From the NCBI RefSeq assembly GCF_009807035.1, contig NZ_WUBI01000005.1:62001-126000 (forward strand): a DNA stretch of 64,000 nucleotides, written 5' to 3'. Positions 1 to 8,579 of this stretch are shown piece by piece (positions within the stretch are counted from its first letter, which is position 1; each line of letters opens with the position of its first letter). The translations under genes were made by a program, and so were the position numbers. The notes below the pieces were generated by a model that saw only the letters and a list, made by a program, of their open reading frames with translations, did no database searches and was not told where the DNA came from. The stretch is from Paenibacillus dendrobii (lineage in GTDB: Bacteria > Bacillota > Bacilli > Paenibacillales > Paenibacillaceae).

Positions 1-68
1 AATGACTTCCCTTTGCTATCACCGGAAGCCTTATTACCCGCTATCGCAGCGGAAGAAGAATTAGGCAT
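1..68 (-). CDS. ABC exporter second subunit (N-terminal fragment)
   Basis: An open frame starts with ATG at 68 and runs off the left edge of the window, giving only 22 residues rich in Ser, Ala and Gly. It is supported by an AGGAGG ribosome-binding site 7 nt upstream and by the tight overlap of its ATG with the stop codon of the preceding ABC exporter gene (8 bases shared), which implies translational coupling. In YheI/YheH (BmrC/BmrD)-type heterodimeric exporters the second gene follows in just this way and encodes the half-transporter with the intact catalytic site. That identity is inferred from context because no diagnostic domain is inside the window. Confidence 0.7.
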   Translation of the reverse strand, partial: MPNSSSAAIAGNKASGDSKGKS

Positions 69-1806
69 GCTGCAGTCCCTCCTGTTGAATCCGGTACAAG
101 GACGCATACAGACCATCTCTGCGGGCCATTAACTCTTCATGGCTGCCACGCTGTACAATGCGTCCTTCATCCAGAACGATGATCTCGTTGGCATGCTGCA
201 CGCTGCTGATCCGATGGGCAATAATCATCGTCGTCTTGCCTTGGCGTTCTTTGACGAGATTGCCTAGAATTCCTGATTCCGTCAGGGTGTCCACCGCGCT
301 CATGCTATCATCGAGAATTAGCAGCTCCGGTCTTTTCATCAAGCCTCTCGCCAGGCTGGCACGCTGCCTTTGACCGCCCGAAAGCGTAAGTCCGCGCTCA
401 CCCAGCTTGGTTTGGAACCCTTCCTTAAATGTATTTACGCTGTCCAGCAGTAAAGCCTGATCCGCTGCGCTGCGTATTTGCTGCATATTCGCCGAACGGT
501 CACTAAAGGCGATATTATCGGCAATATCGGTACTGAACAAAAATCCGTCCTGAGGCACATAGCCTATTTTCCGGCGCAGCGTATCCAGAGAAACCTCTGT
601 AATATCTTCACCGCTGATGCGGATTGCGCCTTCGGGAGGCTCATAGACCCGAAGCAGCAGCTTCGCAAGTGTGGATTTGCCGCTGCCCGTGCGACCGATC
701 AAGCCTACCGTATGGCCTTTGCGTATTGTAAAGGTGATGTCTTCCAGCGCTTTTTCCGAAGCGCCCGGATAAGTGAAATTCAAATGATCGATTTCGATAT
801 CTCCAATGGAACTTAACTCGATCGCCGAATCATGGTCTCTTACGCTTGGCACTTCGGCCAGCAGACGATTCACCCGCTCCAATGAAGCGCCGGAGCGCTG
901 CATCATGTTGATGACATTGCCGATTTGCTGCAGAGGTCCGGTCAGCATCCGCAGATAAAAGGTCAACGCCACAAAGCTACCGAGAGACAGATGGTGCTGA
1001 ATAGTCATGTAACCGCCAACAAGAAGCGACACGACCAGGGACAACGCGCCTAGAAAAGGCAGGATCGCTTGGAATAGAGAAGACATCCGCACCAGACGGA
1101 GCTGGGCTGCCCTTACTCCGTCTACCGTGTCATCAAATCTCCGCTGCGCCGTATCCTCCATCGCAAACGTCTTCGTAACACGGATCCCTCCAATTTGCTC
1201 ATCAGCGGATTCCGTCATTGTGGCCAAATCTTCCTGCACGTGCATGGATCTCTCACGTATCCGCGGCCCGAAATAAATGACCAGAAACGGGATCAGGATC
1301 AGCGGACCTACGCTGACAAGAATCAGAATCACGGGAATCCCCGTAATCAACATCATCGCCACACAGGAAATAACCATAAATACCGCATTCGTCGTTTGCG
1401 TTACACCGAAGGATATGGCCTCCCGCACCGAGGTGACATCATTCATGACGTAACTGAGCAGCTTCCCTGTCCCTTGCCGGGAAAAGAAATCCTCGCTCAG
1501 TTTGGCAAACTGCGTGAAAATCTTGCCGCGCGTAATGAATTCAAAACGCCGGCCCAGCCTCATGATCGTAAATTGACCAAGTCCGAACAAGACGCCATAA
1601 GAAACGGCTATTGCAAGCAAAATGAGGCTGTACTGAATAATTCCATTCCGTCCCAGTGAGCCATCCTTCAGTCCATCCGTTACCTTTCCCAGCATCTGAG
1701 GCAGCAATGACTGGTCTACGTTAGACAGGATAATCAGAATAACGGCTGTGAGGTAGAGCAGCTTGTTTTGCTTCACATAACTGGTGAGAAGTTCAAAGTT
1801 TTTCAA
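61..1806 (-). CDS. yheI: Heterodimeric ABC multidrug exporter, degenerate-site subunit (YheI/BmrC-like)
   Basis: A 581-residue half-transporter with an N-terminal six-helix membrane domain (about residues 15-310) and a C-terminal ATPase domain. Walker A (GRTGSGKST) lies near residue 375, the signature LSGGQRQR near 474, and Walker B LLILDDS near 497. The residue after the Walker B aspartate is Asp instead of the catalytic Glu, which is the hallmark of the degenerate subunit of heterodimeric exporters such as BmrC or TM287. The partner gene starts 8 bases inside this one. The start is TTG at 1806, preceded by AAGGAGGG with 9 nt spacing. The likely role is export of drugs or hydrophobic compounds from the membrane; the substrate cannot be told from the sequence. 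Confidence 0.9.
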   Translation of the reverse strand: MKNFELLTSYVKQNKLLYLTAVILIILSNVDQSLLPQMLGKVTDGLKDGSLGRNGIIQYSLILLAIAVSYGVLFGLGQFTIMRLGRRFEFITRGKIFTQFAKLSEDFFSRQGTGKLLSYVMNDVTSVREAISFGVTQTTNAVFMVISCVAMMLITGIPVILILVSVGPLILIPFLVIYFGPRIRERSMHVQEDLATMTESADEQIGGIRVTKTFAMEDTAQRRFDDTVDGVRAAQLRLVRMSSLFQAILPFLGALSLVVSLLVGGYMTIQHHLSLGSFVALTFYLRMLTGPLQQIGNVINMMQRSGASLERVNRLLAEVPSVRDHDSAIELSSIGDIEIDHLNFTYPGASEKALEDITFTIRKGHTVGLIGRTGSGKSTLAKLLLRVYEPPEGAIRISGEDITEVSLDTLRRKIGYVPQDGFLFSTDIADNIAFSDRSANMQQIRSAADQALLLDSVNTFKEGFQTKLGERGLTLSGGQRQRASLARGLMKRPELLILDDSMSAVDTLTESGILGNLVKERQGKTTMIIAHRISSVQHANEIIVLDEGRIVQRGSHEELMARRDGLYASLYRIQQEGLQHA

Positions 1807-1863
1807 TGATTTCGTCCCTCCTTAGGCTGATACTTCAAATTCCCTTACCGGATCTTTATCTAA

Positions 1864-1872
1864 AATATAGCA
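1864..1872 (-). promoter_or_regulatory. Extended -10 promoter for the ABC exporter
   Basis: On the minus strand the sequence TGC-TATATT forms an extended -10 element about 60 nt upstream of the TTG start. No good -35 is visible. The rest of the divergent gap up to 2105 is AT-rich towards the methyltransferase (about 1990-2080) and shows no clear hairpin or leader ORF; BmrC-type genes elsewhere have a leader peptide, but I do not see one here. Confidence 0.35.
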
Positions 1873-2105
1873 TACTTAAAAATAATCCGTGGCATGACGG
1901 CGGGGTGCTGCGAGCGATAAACCGTTGATATGACTGGGTTTTCATATGTTAAAAAAAGTATACCCCTGCATTCTTCATGCGGAGGAGAAGCTTGATTCCA
2001 TTTTCGCCTATAGTTATAAACTATATATTCTATAGCATTTATATATTTAACTTATAAGGAAATCTATGCAACAATAATGCCAACAAATAACCGGAGGTGT
2101 CTTAA

Positions 2106-2900
2106 ATGGAATCCCACAATCAATGGCAGCCGCTTTCTTATGATCAAAAGCTGGGGTTTGTATCCGAATACGGGAAAGGTCTTGTGACATTATTAAACCC
2201 TGTGCAGGGGGAAATGATTCTTGATCTCGGCTGCGGTACCGGCGACTTAACGTATGAGATCTCGCAATCCGGTGCCAAGGTGATCGGCATGGATGCCTCT
2301 GCAGAGATGATCGGCCGCGCGAGGGAAAAGTACCCGGAAATCGAGTTCTTCATCGGCGATGCCCAGCATTTCGAAATCCAATCCCAAGTTGATGCAGTTT
2401 TTTCCAACGCCGCTCTTCATTGGATGAAAAATGCTCCAGGTGCTGTAGAATGCGTATGGAACGCGCTGAACCCAGGGGGACGCTTTATCGCGGAGTTCGG
2501 TGGAGCCCACAATGTAAGTACCATCGTCAATGCCATTACGGATGTCCTGACAGGCGATTACGGTATGGACGCCGCTGCGCGGAATCCCTGGTACTTTCCC
2601 AGTCCGGCAGAATATGCATCTCTTCTCGAACAGCAGGGGTTTATTGTGCGCTTGATGTGTTATTTTGACCGGCCCACCAGACTTCAAGACGGACAGGATG
2701 GCATGCTCAGTTGGCTGGCTCAATTCGGCGATGACTTTTTCCGGGGCATGGAGCCTGAAGAGATTCGGAAGACATGTCTAAAAATCGGCGAAAAGGTTCG
2801 TGGAACCTTATGGCACGACGGAGCGATCTACGCGGATTATAAGCGCCTGAGAGTGATTGCCGAGAAACCCGCTACGTCCAGCCGGAATTCTGCCCTTTAA
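2106..2900 (+). CDS. Class I SAM-dependent methyltransferase
   Basis: A 264-residue protein with the Rossmann-type motif I ILDLGCGTG at about residues 37-45, an acidic residue at the end of strand 2 (GMDAS, near 60) and a GDAQHFE segment typical of motif II. The pattern resembles trans-aconitate or malonyl-ACP type methyltransferases of the Methyltransf_11/25 families, which methylate small molecules in the cytoplasm. The start is supported by GGAGGTG 8 nt upstream. The gene stands alone between a divergent ABC exporter and a convergent AraC gene, sharing a bidirectional terminator with the latter. The substrate is unknown. Confidence 0.85.
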   Translation: MESHNQWQPLSYDQKLGFVSEYGKGLVTLLNPVQGEMILDLGCGTGDLTYEISQSGAKVIGMDASAEMIGRAREKYPEIEFFIGDAQHFEIQSQVDAVFSNAALHWMKNAPGAVECVWNALNPGGRFIAEFGGAHNVSTIVNAITDVLTGDYGMDAAARNPWYFPSPAEYASLLEQQGFIVRLMCYFDRPTRLQDGQDGMLSWLAQFGDDFFRGMEPEEIRKTCLKIGEKVRGTLWHDGAIYADYKRLRVIAEKPATSSRNSAL

Positions 2901-2909
2901 ATGAAAAAC

Positions 2910-2937
2910 AAAAAGAGCTGTCTAGGCAGCTCTTTTT
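2910..2937. terminator. Bidirectional intrinsic terminator
   Basis: AAAAAGAGCTG and CAGCTCTTTTT form a perfect 11-bp stem around a 6-nt loop, with U-tracts on both strands, between the convergent methyltransferase and AraC genes. Confidence 0.85.
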
Positions 2938-2948
2938 CCCATGCGAGT

Positions 2949-3833
2949 TCAGCTTTCCGTTTTTCGTATCGAGACAGGAATCCAGATTTCGCTCCTGAAC
3001 CGGGGTGAAGACAGATCCTTACTTTCATTCCACAACATCTCCGGGCCTTCCACCATCTCATAGTTCGAGGAGGGAAACCATTCGGAATAGATACGTCCCC
3101 ACACCTTTTGGAGCGTTTCCGGAAAGGGTCCGACAACTTCGAATACGGCCCATGTCAACGGAGGAACTTCAAGATGAGCCAGATGCTCCGGGCATTCTTC
3201 CGTTGTGGCCGCACCGATATAGTGATCGAGCTCCCCCTGCTCATCCATCCGGCCTTCTGAAAAATTCGTGGATGCGCTGATCAGTCCCTTCGGATCGACA
3301 TTCGACAACGTTTTAAACAGCTGAATGTTCTCATGATCCAGACTCTCCCACATCGCAGCAATCTCCGGATTCACCCCGCTGAAAATAATCGGTACTTTTT
3401 TCATCAATCCAACGATCCGAAATGCCTCTTTCTCTTCAATCCGATAATTCATTTCATCTCCTCCTGAAATGGTTAACTGGAAGGTCAACGGCGGATAAGC
3501 TTTGAGAGATCGTCCATGATCTTTCACTTCCGACGGTGTTAGACCGTGCAGCTGCTGAAACGCTCTTGCAAATGAATCCGGGGAGCTGTACCCGTATTTG
3601 ATGGCGACATCGATCACTTTGGCTTCGCAACCAGACAGCTCGAATGCGGCTAGAGTGAGCCGTCTTCGCCGGACATATTCCGAAAGGGGAATTCCGGATA
3701 AGAACGAGAACATTCTTTTGAAATGATATTCAGAACAAAATGCCCGCTTGGCCGCTTCCTTATAATCAATATCGCCCGTCAAATTCTCCTCGATATACCG
3801 AATCGCGCTGTTCACGTTTTTGAGCAAATCCAT
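2949..3833 (-). CDS. AraC-family regulator with GyrI-like effector domain
   Basis: A 294-residue protein. Residues about 5-105 hold two helix-turn-helix motifs of the AraC/XylS type placed at the N-terminus (YKEAAKRAFCSEYHFKRMFS and the VAIKYGYSSPDSFARAFQ region). Residues about 125-290 match the GyrI-like/integron-cassette effector-binding fold, beginning NYRIEEKEAFRIVGL. This arrangement is that of SAV/Rob-like small-molecule sensors. The start ATG has GGAGG 9 nt upstream. No co-transcribed target gene is present, so the regulon is unknown. Confidence 0.88.
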   Translation of the reverse strand: MDLLKNVNSAIRYIEENLTGDIDYKEAAKRAFCSEYHFKRMFSFLSGIPLSEYVRRRRLTLAAFELSGCEAKVIDVAIKYGYSSPDSFARAFQQLHGLTPSEVKDHGRSLKAYPPLTFQLTISGGDEMNYRIEEKEAFRIVGLMKKVPIIFSGVNPEIAAMWESLDHENIQLFKTLSNVDPKGLISASTNFSEGRMDEQGELDHYIGAATTEECPEHLAHLEVPPLTWAVFEVVGPFPETLQKVWGRIYSEWFPSSNYEMVEGPEMLWNESKDLSSPRFRSEIWIPVSIRKTES

Positions 3834-3967
3834 TCCTTATGACCTCCCTATGCCCTTAGAATACCAGGAGTAGTATACGCCCTCCCGACCATTCGTGCAC
3901 CGAAATGCAGGATTCCTTATCGATCAAATGCCATTCCTCACCGTCGGTGCTTTTCTCTGCTAACAAA

Positions 3968-4009
3968 AGGCAGCTCCGAGGTTGAATGCTCACCCTCTCG
4001 GAACTGCCT
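3968..4009. terminator. Terminator of the MFS gene
   Basis: A 13-bp stem with one G-U/C-A type mismatch (AGGCAGCTCCGAG with CTCGGAACTGCCT) is followed by a T-run on the plus strand and by CCTTTTGTTA on the minus strand, just after the MFS stop codon at 4024. Confidence 0.75.
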
Positions 4010-4023
4010 TTTTGTTTGTTTAT

Positions 4024-5241
4024 TTATTTTTCTCCAATATAGCGGTTATTCCCTGCTCCCCAACCGGCGAGCATATAGATGATGCCGACCACAAGAAGAA
4101 GCATCATCGGCACGGTCCAGTTGCCCGTCATATCGTGGACAAGACCGAACAGAAGCGGACCTACCGCTGCCAGAAGGTAGCCGATGGACTGGGCCATGCC
4201 TGACAATTCCGCAGCTTGGTGGGAATGGCGAGTACGGAGCACAAAGAACATCGTGCATAATCCAAAAGCTGACCCTGTTCCCAAGCCAATCGGTATGACA
4301 GCCACAGGCACGAGCGCTTGAACACCGGTCAGCAACAGTACAAAACCGATCATCAGGCAAAGGAACGTGAGGAACACTAGCAGGCGCTGGTTTTTAAATC
4401 GCGCAGCCAGAATCGGAACCACAAAGGTGGCTGGTACGCTAAATAGCTGCAGAAGCGACAGCATCCAACCGGCTGTCGACGGACTCATGCCGCGCTGAGT
4501 CAATATTTCCGGAAGCCACGCGACGACGGAATAGAACACAAAGGATTGCAATCCCATGACGATAGTCACCTGCCAGGCCAACTTCGATCTCCAAATGCTG
4601 CTTTTGCCCGAAACCTGCACATTCGCGGCTTCATGACGATAGCGGAGCTGTGGAAGCCAGACAATAAGCGAAACGGCAGCCAGTATACCCCACATGGCTA
4701 AGGAGCCGCGCCAGCCTGATTGCAAATGAGCTGCCACCGGCACGCTGATCCCCGAGGCAATCGCCGCAAAAATATTCATGGAAACGGAATAGATGCCTGT
4801 CATCACTCCCGTTCGGAGCGGAAAATCGCGCTTGATCAGGCTCGGCAGCAATACATTGCTAAGTGCGATGCCTAACCCGAGGAGTATGGTACCCGAGAAC
4901 AAAGCGAGCAGTGTGGGGATAAAACGCAAGGCAATGCCCGCTGTTACAGCACATACCCCCAGAAATAATGTTCTCTCCATCCCCCAACGCCGCGAGATTT
5001 TCGGCGCAAGCGGTGACATCGCCGCAAAGGCGAGCAGCGGAAAGGTTGTCAGCAGTCCGGCTAAAGTATGTGACATGCTGGTATCGCCGCGAATAGTTTC
5101 AATAAGCGGTCCTACCGCCGTAATCGGTGATCGAAGAGTGGTTGCTATCATAATGATACCGACAAGCAGCAAAACTGCTTTCATTCCGGTGGAAACCGGT
5201 GCCGTATCTGTCTGATTCTTTACTTGAGTTACGTTATTCAT
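4024..5241 (-). CDS. MFS transporter, CynX/NimT (cyanate/nitroimidazole) type
   Basis: A 405-residue protein with about twelve hydrophobic helices. The N-terminal half contains TLRSPITAVGPLIETI, the conserved first-helix region of the CynX/NimT/YeaN branch of the major facilitator superfamily. Its start overlaps the end of the upstream GntR gene by 8 bases, so the two form an operon, and it has AGGAGG upstream inside that gene. Transport is probably controlled by the GntR protein in response to the transported compound. The direction (import or efflux) and the substrate cannot be read from the sequence. Confidence 0.85.
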   Translation of the reverse strand: MNNVTQVKNQTDTAPVSTGMKAVLLLVGIIMIATTLRSPITAVGPLIETIRGDTSMSHTLAGLLTTFPLLAFAAMSPLAPKISRRWGMERTLFLGVCAVTAGIALRFIPTLLALFSGTILLGLGIALSNVLLPSLIKRDFPLRTGVMTGIYSVSMNIFAAIASGISVPVAAHLQSGWRGSLAMWGILAAVSLIVWLPQLRYRHEAANVQVSGKSSIWRSKLAWQVTIVMGLQSFVFYSVVAWLPEILTQRGMSPSTAGWMLSLLQLFSVPATFVVPILAARFKNQRLLVFLTFLCLMIGFVLLLTGVQALVPVAVIPIGLGTGSAFGLCTMFFVLRTRHSHQAAELSGMAQSIGYLLAAVGPLLFGLVHDMTGNWTVPMMLLLVVGIIYMLAGWGAGNNRYIGEK

Positions 5242-5947
5242 GATGTTCTTCCTTTCCTCCTTGAATATCCTTCAGCAGCATGTCCCGCGAAGCGTCAATG
5301 TATTTCCGGACCGTTTCCGCAGAACCGGCTGCATCCTGCTCAATAATTTTTTCAATAAGACACTTGTTTAGCTCTGCGTGCACTTGCTGCAAAGCTAAAT
5401 AATCTCTTCCATAGGATACGACCTGCTGGACGGCTTCTCCAATGGATTCATACAAATCGCATAAAATAGAGTTATGCGCAGCGGCGATAATTCTGCTGTG
5501 AAAAACACAGTCCGCACGGATGAAACTGTCGATGTCCCCCTCATCTTCAGCCTTCCTGTAATCCTCGTAAGCAGACCGAATCTGTATAATATCTTCAGGC
5601 GTCCGCCGCAATGCGGCCAAACGCGCTCCCTCCTGTTCAAGAGCGAAACGCACATCCAGTGTGTCGCTTAGCTTGGAGCGCTCCAGTCTGCGCGTTAGTG
5701 CCGGCGTCAGGCTGCTAGATGAGCAGACATAAGTTCCGTCACCCTGCCTCGTCCTGAGCATGCCGGCGTGGATTAACGCATGCACAGCCTCCCGGATCGT
5801 ATTTCTGCTCACGCCCAGCTCTTGGACAAGCTCGGGTTCCGCAGGGATACGTTCTCCAACCGGCCATGTTCCGTTCTCTATCAGCTGCTCCAGCTGGGCA
5901 ACAATCTGCTCCACCAGCGTTCGCTTCGTCGGACGTTGTAAGTTCAT
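5234..5947 (-). CDS. GntR-family regulator, FadR/FCD subfamily
   Basis: About 237 residues: a winged helix-turn-helix in the first 70 (PAEPELVQELGVSRNTIREA) and an all-helical FCD ligand-binding domain from about 85 to 220. A longer frame begins at 5968, but that ATG lies inside an operator palindrome and upstream of the GGAGG site, so ATG at 5947 (10 nt after GGAGG) or 5953 (4 nt) is preferred. It precedes and overlaps the MFS transporter gene, and the palindrome over its transcription start indicates autoregulation of the operon. Confidence 0.88.
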   Translation of the reverse strand: MNLQRPTKRTLVEQIVAQLEQLIENGTWPVGERIPAEPELVQELGVSRNTIREAVHALIHAGMLRTRQGDGTYVCSSSSLTPALTRRLERSKLSDTLDVRFALEQEGARLAALRRTPEDIIQIRSAYEDYRKAEDEGDIDSFIRADCVFHSRIIAAAHNSILCDLYESIGEAVQQVVSYGRDYLALQQVHAELNKCLIEKIIEQDAAGSAETVRKYIDASRDMLLKDIQGGKEEHHE

Positions 5948-5960
5948 AATCATAAGTCCT

Positions 5961-5988
5961 CCAAACATAGGATGTTTGGTTCATTATA
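5961..5988 (-). promoter_or_regulatory. GntR operator overlapping the promoter start
   Basis: CCAAACAT-AGG-ATGTTTGG (5961-5979) is a perfect 8-bp inverted repeat. It lies immediately downstream of a consensus -10 hexamer TATAAT (5983-5988, minus strand), so the predicted transcription start falls in the palindrome. Binding of the GntR protein here would block its own operon. Confidence 0.6.
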
Positions 5989-6061
5989 GCATAGATTTTG
6001 CTTTTAGCCGATGTTTTTCTGAAAATAATATGTAAGAATTTCTGGAATTCCCGTTTCCCAT

Positions 6062-6089
6062 AAAAAAAGACTGCTCCACTGGAGCAGTC
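6062..6089 (-). terminator. Terminator of the PAP2 gene
   Basis: On the minus strand GACTGCTCC-AGT-GGAGCAGTC is followed by seven T, 45 nt after the PAP2-family stop codon. Confidence 0.85.
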
Positions 6090-6133
6090 CACCTTTCTAT
6101 CGGTACATGCTGCGTATCATGAATAAAATAAAA

Positions 6134-6802
6134 TCAGGCCTGAAATTCGCGGCGCTGTGACGCCGTTTTATTCCGATACATCGCAGGAAGCTTGAAGAAC
6201 AAGAAGCTGTAGATTTCCACGATCGCGACTGCCCCGATCACGTCCATGATGACATGCTGCTTCATGAAGAGCGTCGAAGCGATGATCAAAAGCGACATTC
6301 CGCTGATCAAAGTCACATTCAGTCGATTCCGTGCAGGACTTTTCCAAATCATCCGCATCACCATATAACTGGAGAAGCAATGAATGCTTGGAAAGCAATT
6401 AAACGGCTGGTCACGATTGTATATAAACCGCGTCAACTGCGCGAACGGGTCATTTCCGATCACTTCAGGCCGGGGGACGGTTGTCTGGAACACCAGATAA
6501 ACACCGTAGCAGGTAAGCGCACAAACCGTGTACACCAGCAGCGAGCGATAATAGGAAGGACGGTCGCGGAAGAAAAAGTAGACCAGACAGACATAAATAT
6601 AGAAAATCCATACTCCATAGGGAAGGGCGAAATATTTAATAAACGGCGTCGCCTGATCCAAGGGAGTAAGAAGAGAATAGACTTTATTCGTCGGCTGGTT
6701 TACCAAGTGATACAGACTGCCCAAAACCGGAAAAATAAGCATGAGCAAGATTGGAGCCCAGTACAGCAACTGCCGAGGAGTCCTGTTTTTAAGCCATGTC
6801 AT
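6134..6802 (-). CDS. PAP2-superfamily membrane phosphatase
   Basis: A 222-residue protein with five to six hydrophobic helices. The acid-phosphatase motif pieces CFPSIHCFSS (about residue 136-145) and KQHVIMDVIGA (His-x3-Asp, about 180-190) correspond to the PSxH and H-x3-D catalytic parts of the PAP2 family, which removes phosphate from lipid phosphates or transfers phospho-head-groups in the membrane. The start has AAAGG 10 nt upstream. It is a single gene with its own terminator. The substrate (phosphatidic acid, undecaprenyl pyrophosphate or other) is not determined. Confidence 0.83.
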   Translation of the reverse strand: MTWLKNRTPRQLLYWAPILLMLIFPVLGSLYHLVNQPTNKVYSLLTPLDQATPFIKYFALPYGVWIFYIYVCLVYFFFRDRPSYYRSLLVYTVCALTCYGVYLVFQTTVPRPEVIGNDPFAQLTRFIYNRDQPFNCFPSIHCFSSYMVMRMIWKSPARNRLNVTLISGMSLLIIASTLFMKQHVIMDVIGAVAIVEIYSFLFFKLPAMYRNKTASQRREFQA

Positions 6803-6942
6803 TTCATCAGTACCTTTCTGCGTTCAAAAATCGCGGCATTGGACAACGCATCCAGGCATTGCCGCAAAACCTTGCTGAATCATTGTACTCCGCGATCCGC
6901 CATCATTCAACACCAATATATGTAGATATTTAGGCGGAAATT

Positions 6943-8160
6943 TCAGCTTTCAGCCAAGGAAAAACGGAAAATTTGGCTCAGTACAACGGCCGCCCCGCCA
7001 ATCAGGTTTCCATCCGTACCGAATGAAGAGGGTTTAATGGGGATCCCATCTTTCAGAATCCGCATTCCGCGTCTTTGCACATGCTCCCGAATCCGCTCCA
7101 GAAGTACCGGATTATCGTAGGCCAGGCTGCCGTCCATAATAATCGCGCCCGGATTAAATAAATTCAACAGATTAACGATACCGGCGCTTAAATGCTCGGC
7201 AACTTCCTCGTTGATATCCATGGACAGGGCATCGCCAAGGCGAATCGCTTCTTTATATAAAGACGGACGAATTTCCGAAAAGTTACCCCGGCAGAGCTCG
7301 CTTAACACCGTCGGTCTCCCCGAGGTGATTCCCGCTACGATCCTCGAATACACCGCAGACCAGCTGACTGCGTTTTCCAGGCATCCTACGTTCCCGCATT
7401 CACAACGGATTCCGCTCCGGCTTACGCTCGTATGGCCGAATTCCCCCGCTCCTCCGCTGCTGCCGCGCAAGACATTGTCATTGACCAGAATTCCCGCACC
7501 AACCCCGTCGCCGACGACAATATATATCAAATCCGGATATTCTCCGCAGTTTCCGAACCTTCTCTCCGCCAGGACAGCGGCGTTGGCGTCATTCTCAATC
7601 CACGTCCGCAGTCCATAACGGCGCTCAATGATTTCTTTTAGTGGAACATGATCCAGACGAAGCTTTGAGTTATAGTACACGATTCCTTTCTCCACATTGA
7701 CCACGCCTGGAACCGTGACGGCGATGCCGGCGCATCTCTCAAGGTCCCTGCAATCCTGCATAAATAAATCCAATTCTTCTGTCATGAGCTGAATGACCTC
7801 TTCGCCGGTCTCCCCCTTCACTGGCTTAAGACATTTCCGCTTGATATGGGCCTCCAGATTCAGCTCCGCAAGCTCTATGCTACTATTCGTTATGGCCACC
7901 GCGATAATAAAGTGGTTATCGGGCGCAAACTGCAGCAAAATCGGCTTTCTCCCGCCGCTGGATTTACCTGCGCCTAGCTCGGATACATAACCTTCCTTGA
8001 TCAATTCCTGCACCGCAGATGCCACAGTCGAGGGGCTGATGCTGCATTCCTTCGCAAGGCTGATTCTCGAGATCGGTCCGCTGCCGCGGATTTTATTCAG
8101 AATCATGGAACGGTTCAGCTCTTGCACCAGCTTCAAATCGCCTTTTCTCATTTGTTTCAA
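6943..8160 (-). CDS. ROK-family transcriptional regulator (XylR/NagC type)
   Basis: About 405 residues. The N-terminus carries a winged helix-turn-helix (ISLAKECSISPSTVASAVQ), and the rest is a ROK sugar-kinase-like fold with a GDGVGAGILVND segment and the zinc-binding CECGNVGCLE motif near residue 255. No ATG is well placed; two consecutive TTG codons (8163, 8160) lie 4 and 7 nt after AAAGGAG, and 8160 is preferred. The gene is divergent from the sugar ABC importer at 8580-11725, its probable target, with the sugar as inducer. Confidence 0.88.
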   Translation of the reverse strand: MKQMRKGDLKLVQELNRSMILNKIRGSGPISRISLAKECSISPSTVASAVQELIKEGYVSELGAGKSSGGRKPILLQFAPDNHFIIAVAITNSSIELAELNLEAHIKRKCLKPVKGETGEEVIQLMTEELDLFMQDCRDLERCAGIAVTVPGVVNVEKGIVYYNSKLRLDHVPLKEIIERRYGLRTWIENDANAAVLAERRFGNCGEYPDLIYIVVGDGVGAGILVNDNVLRGSSGGAGEFGHTSVSRSGIRCECGNVGCLENAVSWSAVYSRIVAGITSGRPTVLSELCRGNFSEIRPSLYKEAIRLGDALSMDINEEVAEHLSAGIVNLLNLFNPGAIIMDGSLAYDNPVLLERIREHVQRRGMRILKDGIPIKPSSFGTDGNLIGGAAVVLSQIFRFSLAES

Positions 8161-8351
8161 CAATGTTCTCCTTTCTTCTTCAGGATACGATCATTATCTT
8201 CCATCTTATTCCATTAATTTCGTAAAATATAGTTCGATTTACACGCTTCATAAGACTTATTCCAACAAAAATAATATGTACATCTTCTGCCACCCATTCT
8301 TCTTTCCCTATACATCACTAAAATCTGGAAAAATAATATATTTTATATTTT

Positions 8352-8393
8352 TGTAATCGCTTACTTGAAAAAAATATACTGCAAAGCTATAAT
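8352..8393 (+). promoter_or_regulatory. Promoter with overlapping cre (CcpA) site for the sugar ABC operon
   Basis: TTGAAA (8365-8370) and TATAAT (8388-8393) are separated by exactly 17 bp, a strong sigma-A promoter. TGTAATCGCTTACT (8352-8365) matches the cre consensus TGWAANCGNTNWCA at all but the last base and overlaps the -35, so carbon catabolite control is likely. The rest of the 416-bp divergent gap is AT-rich; the 5' leader of about 180 nt contains the mini-ORF listed separately. Confidence 0.7.
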
Positions 8394-8511
8394 CTTACGC
8401 AACAGATGTCATAGTTTCCCTAATTTTCTAAATAGCAACCATTAGAATCTTCATTCACTTTTTTCGATGAATGGAATAACTATGATCAAAAAGTCCGGGA
8501 AAGGAGGTATT

Positions 8512-8544
8512 TTGTACATACTTGGCAGCGTTTTTGAAGAATAA
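8512..8544 (+). CDS. Possible 10-residue leader peptide
   Basis: Inside the 5' leader of the sugar ABC operon, the sequence AAAGGAGG is followed by TTG and an open frame MYILGSVFEE then stop. The SD is stronger than that of many real genes here, but TTG is a weak start, the spacing is short (4 nt), and nothing shows that it is translated. Confidence 0.2.
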   Translation: MYILGSVFEE

Positions 8545-8579
8545 ATCCGTATTATAAACAAAATTAGGAGGAAATGTCG

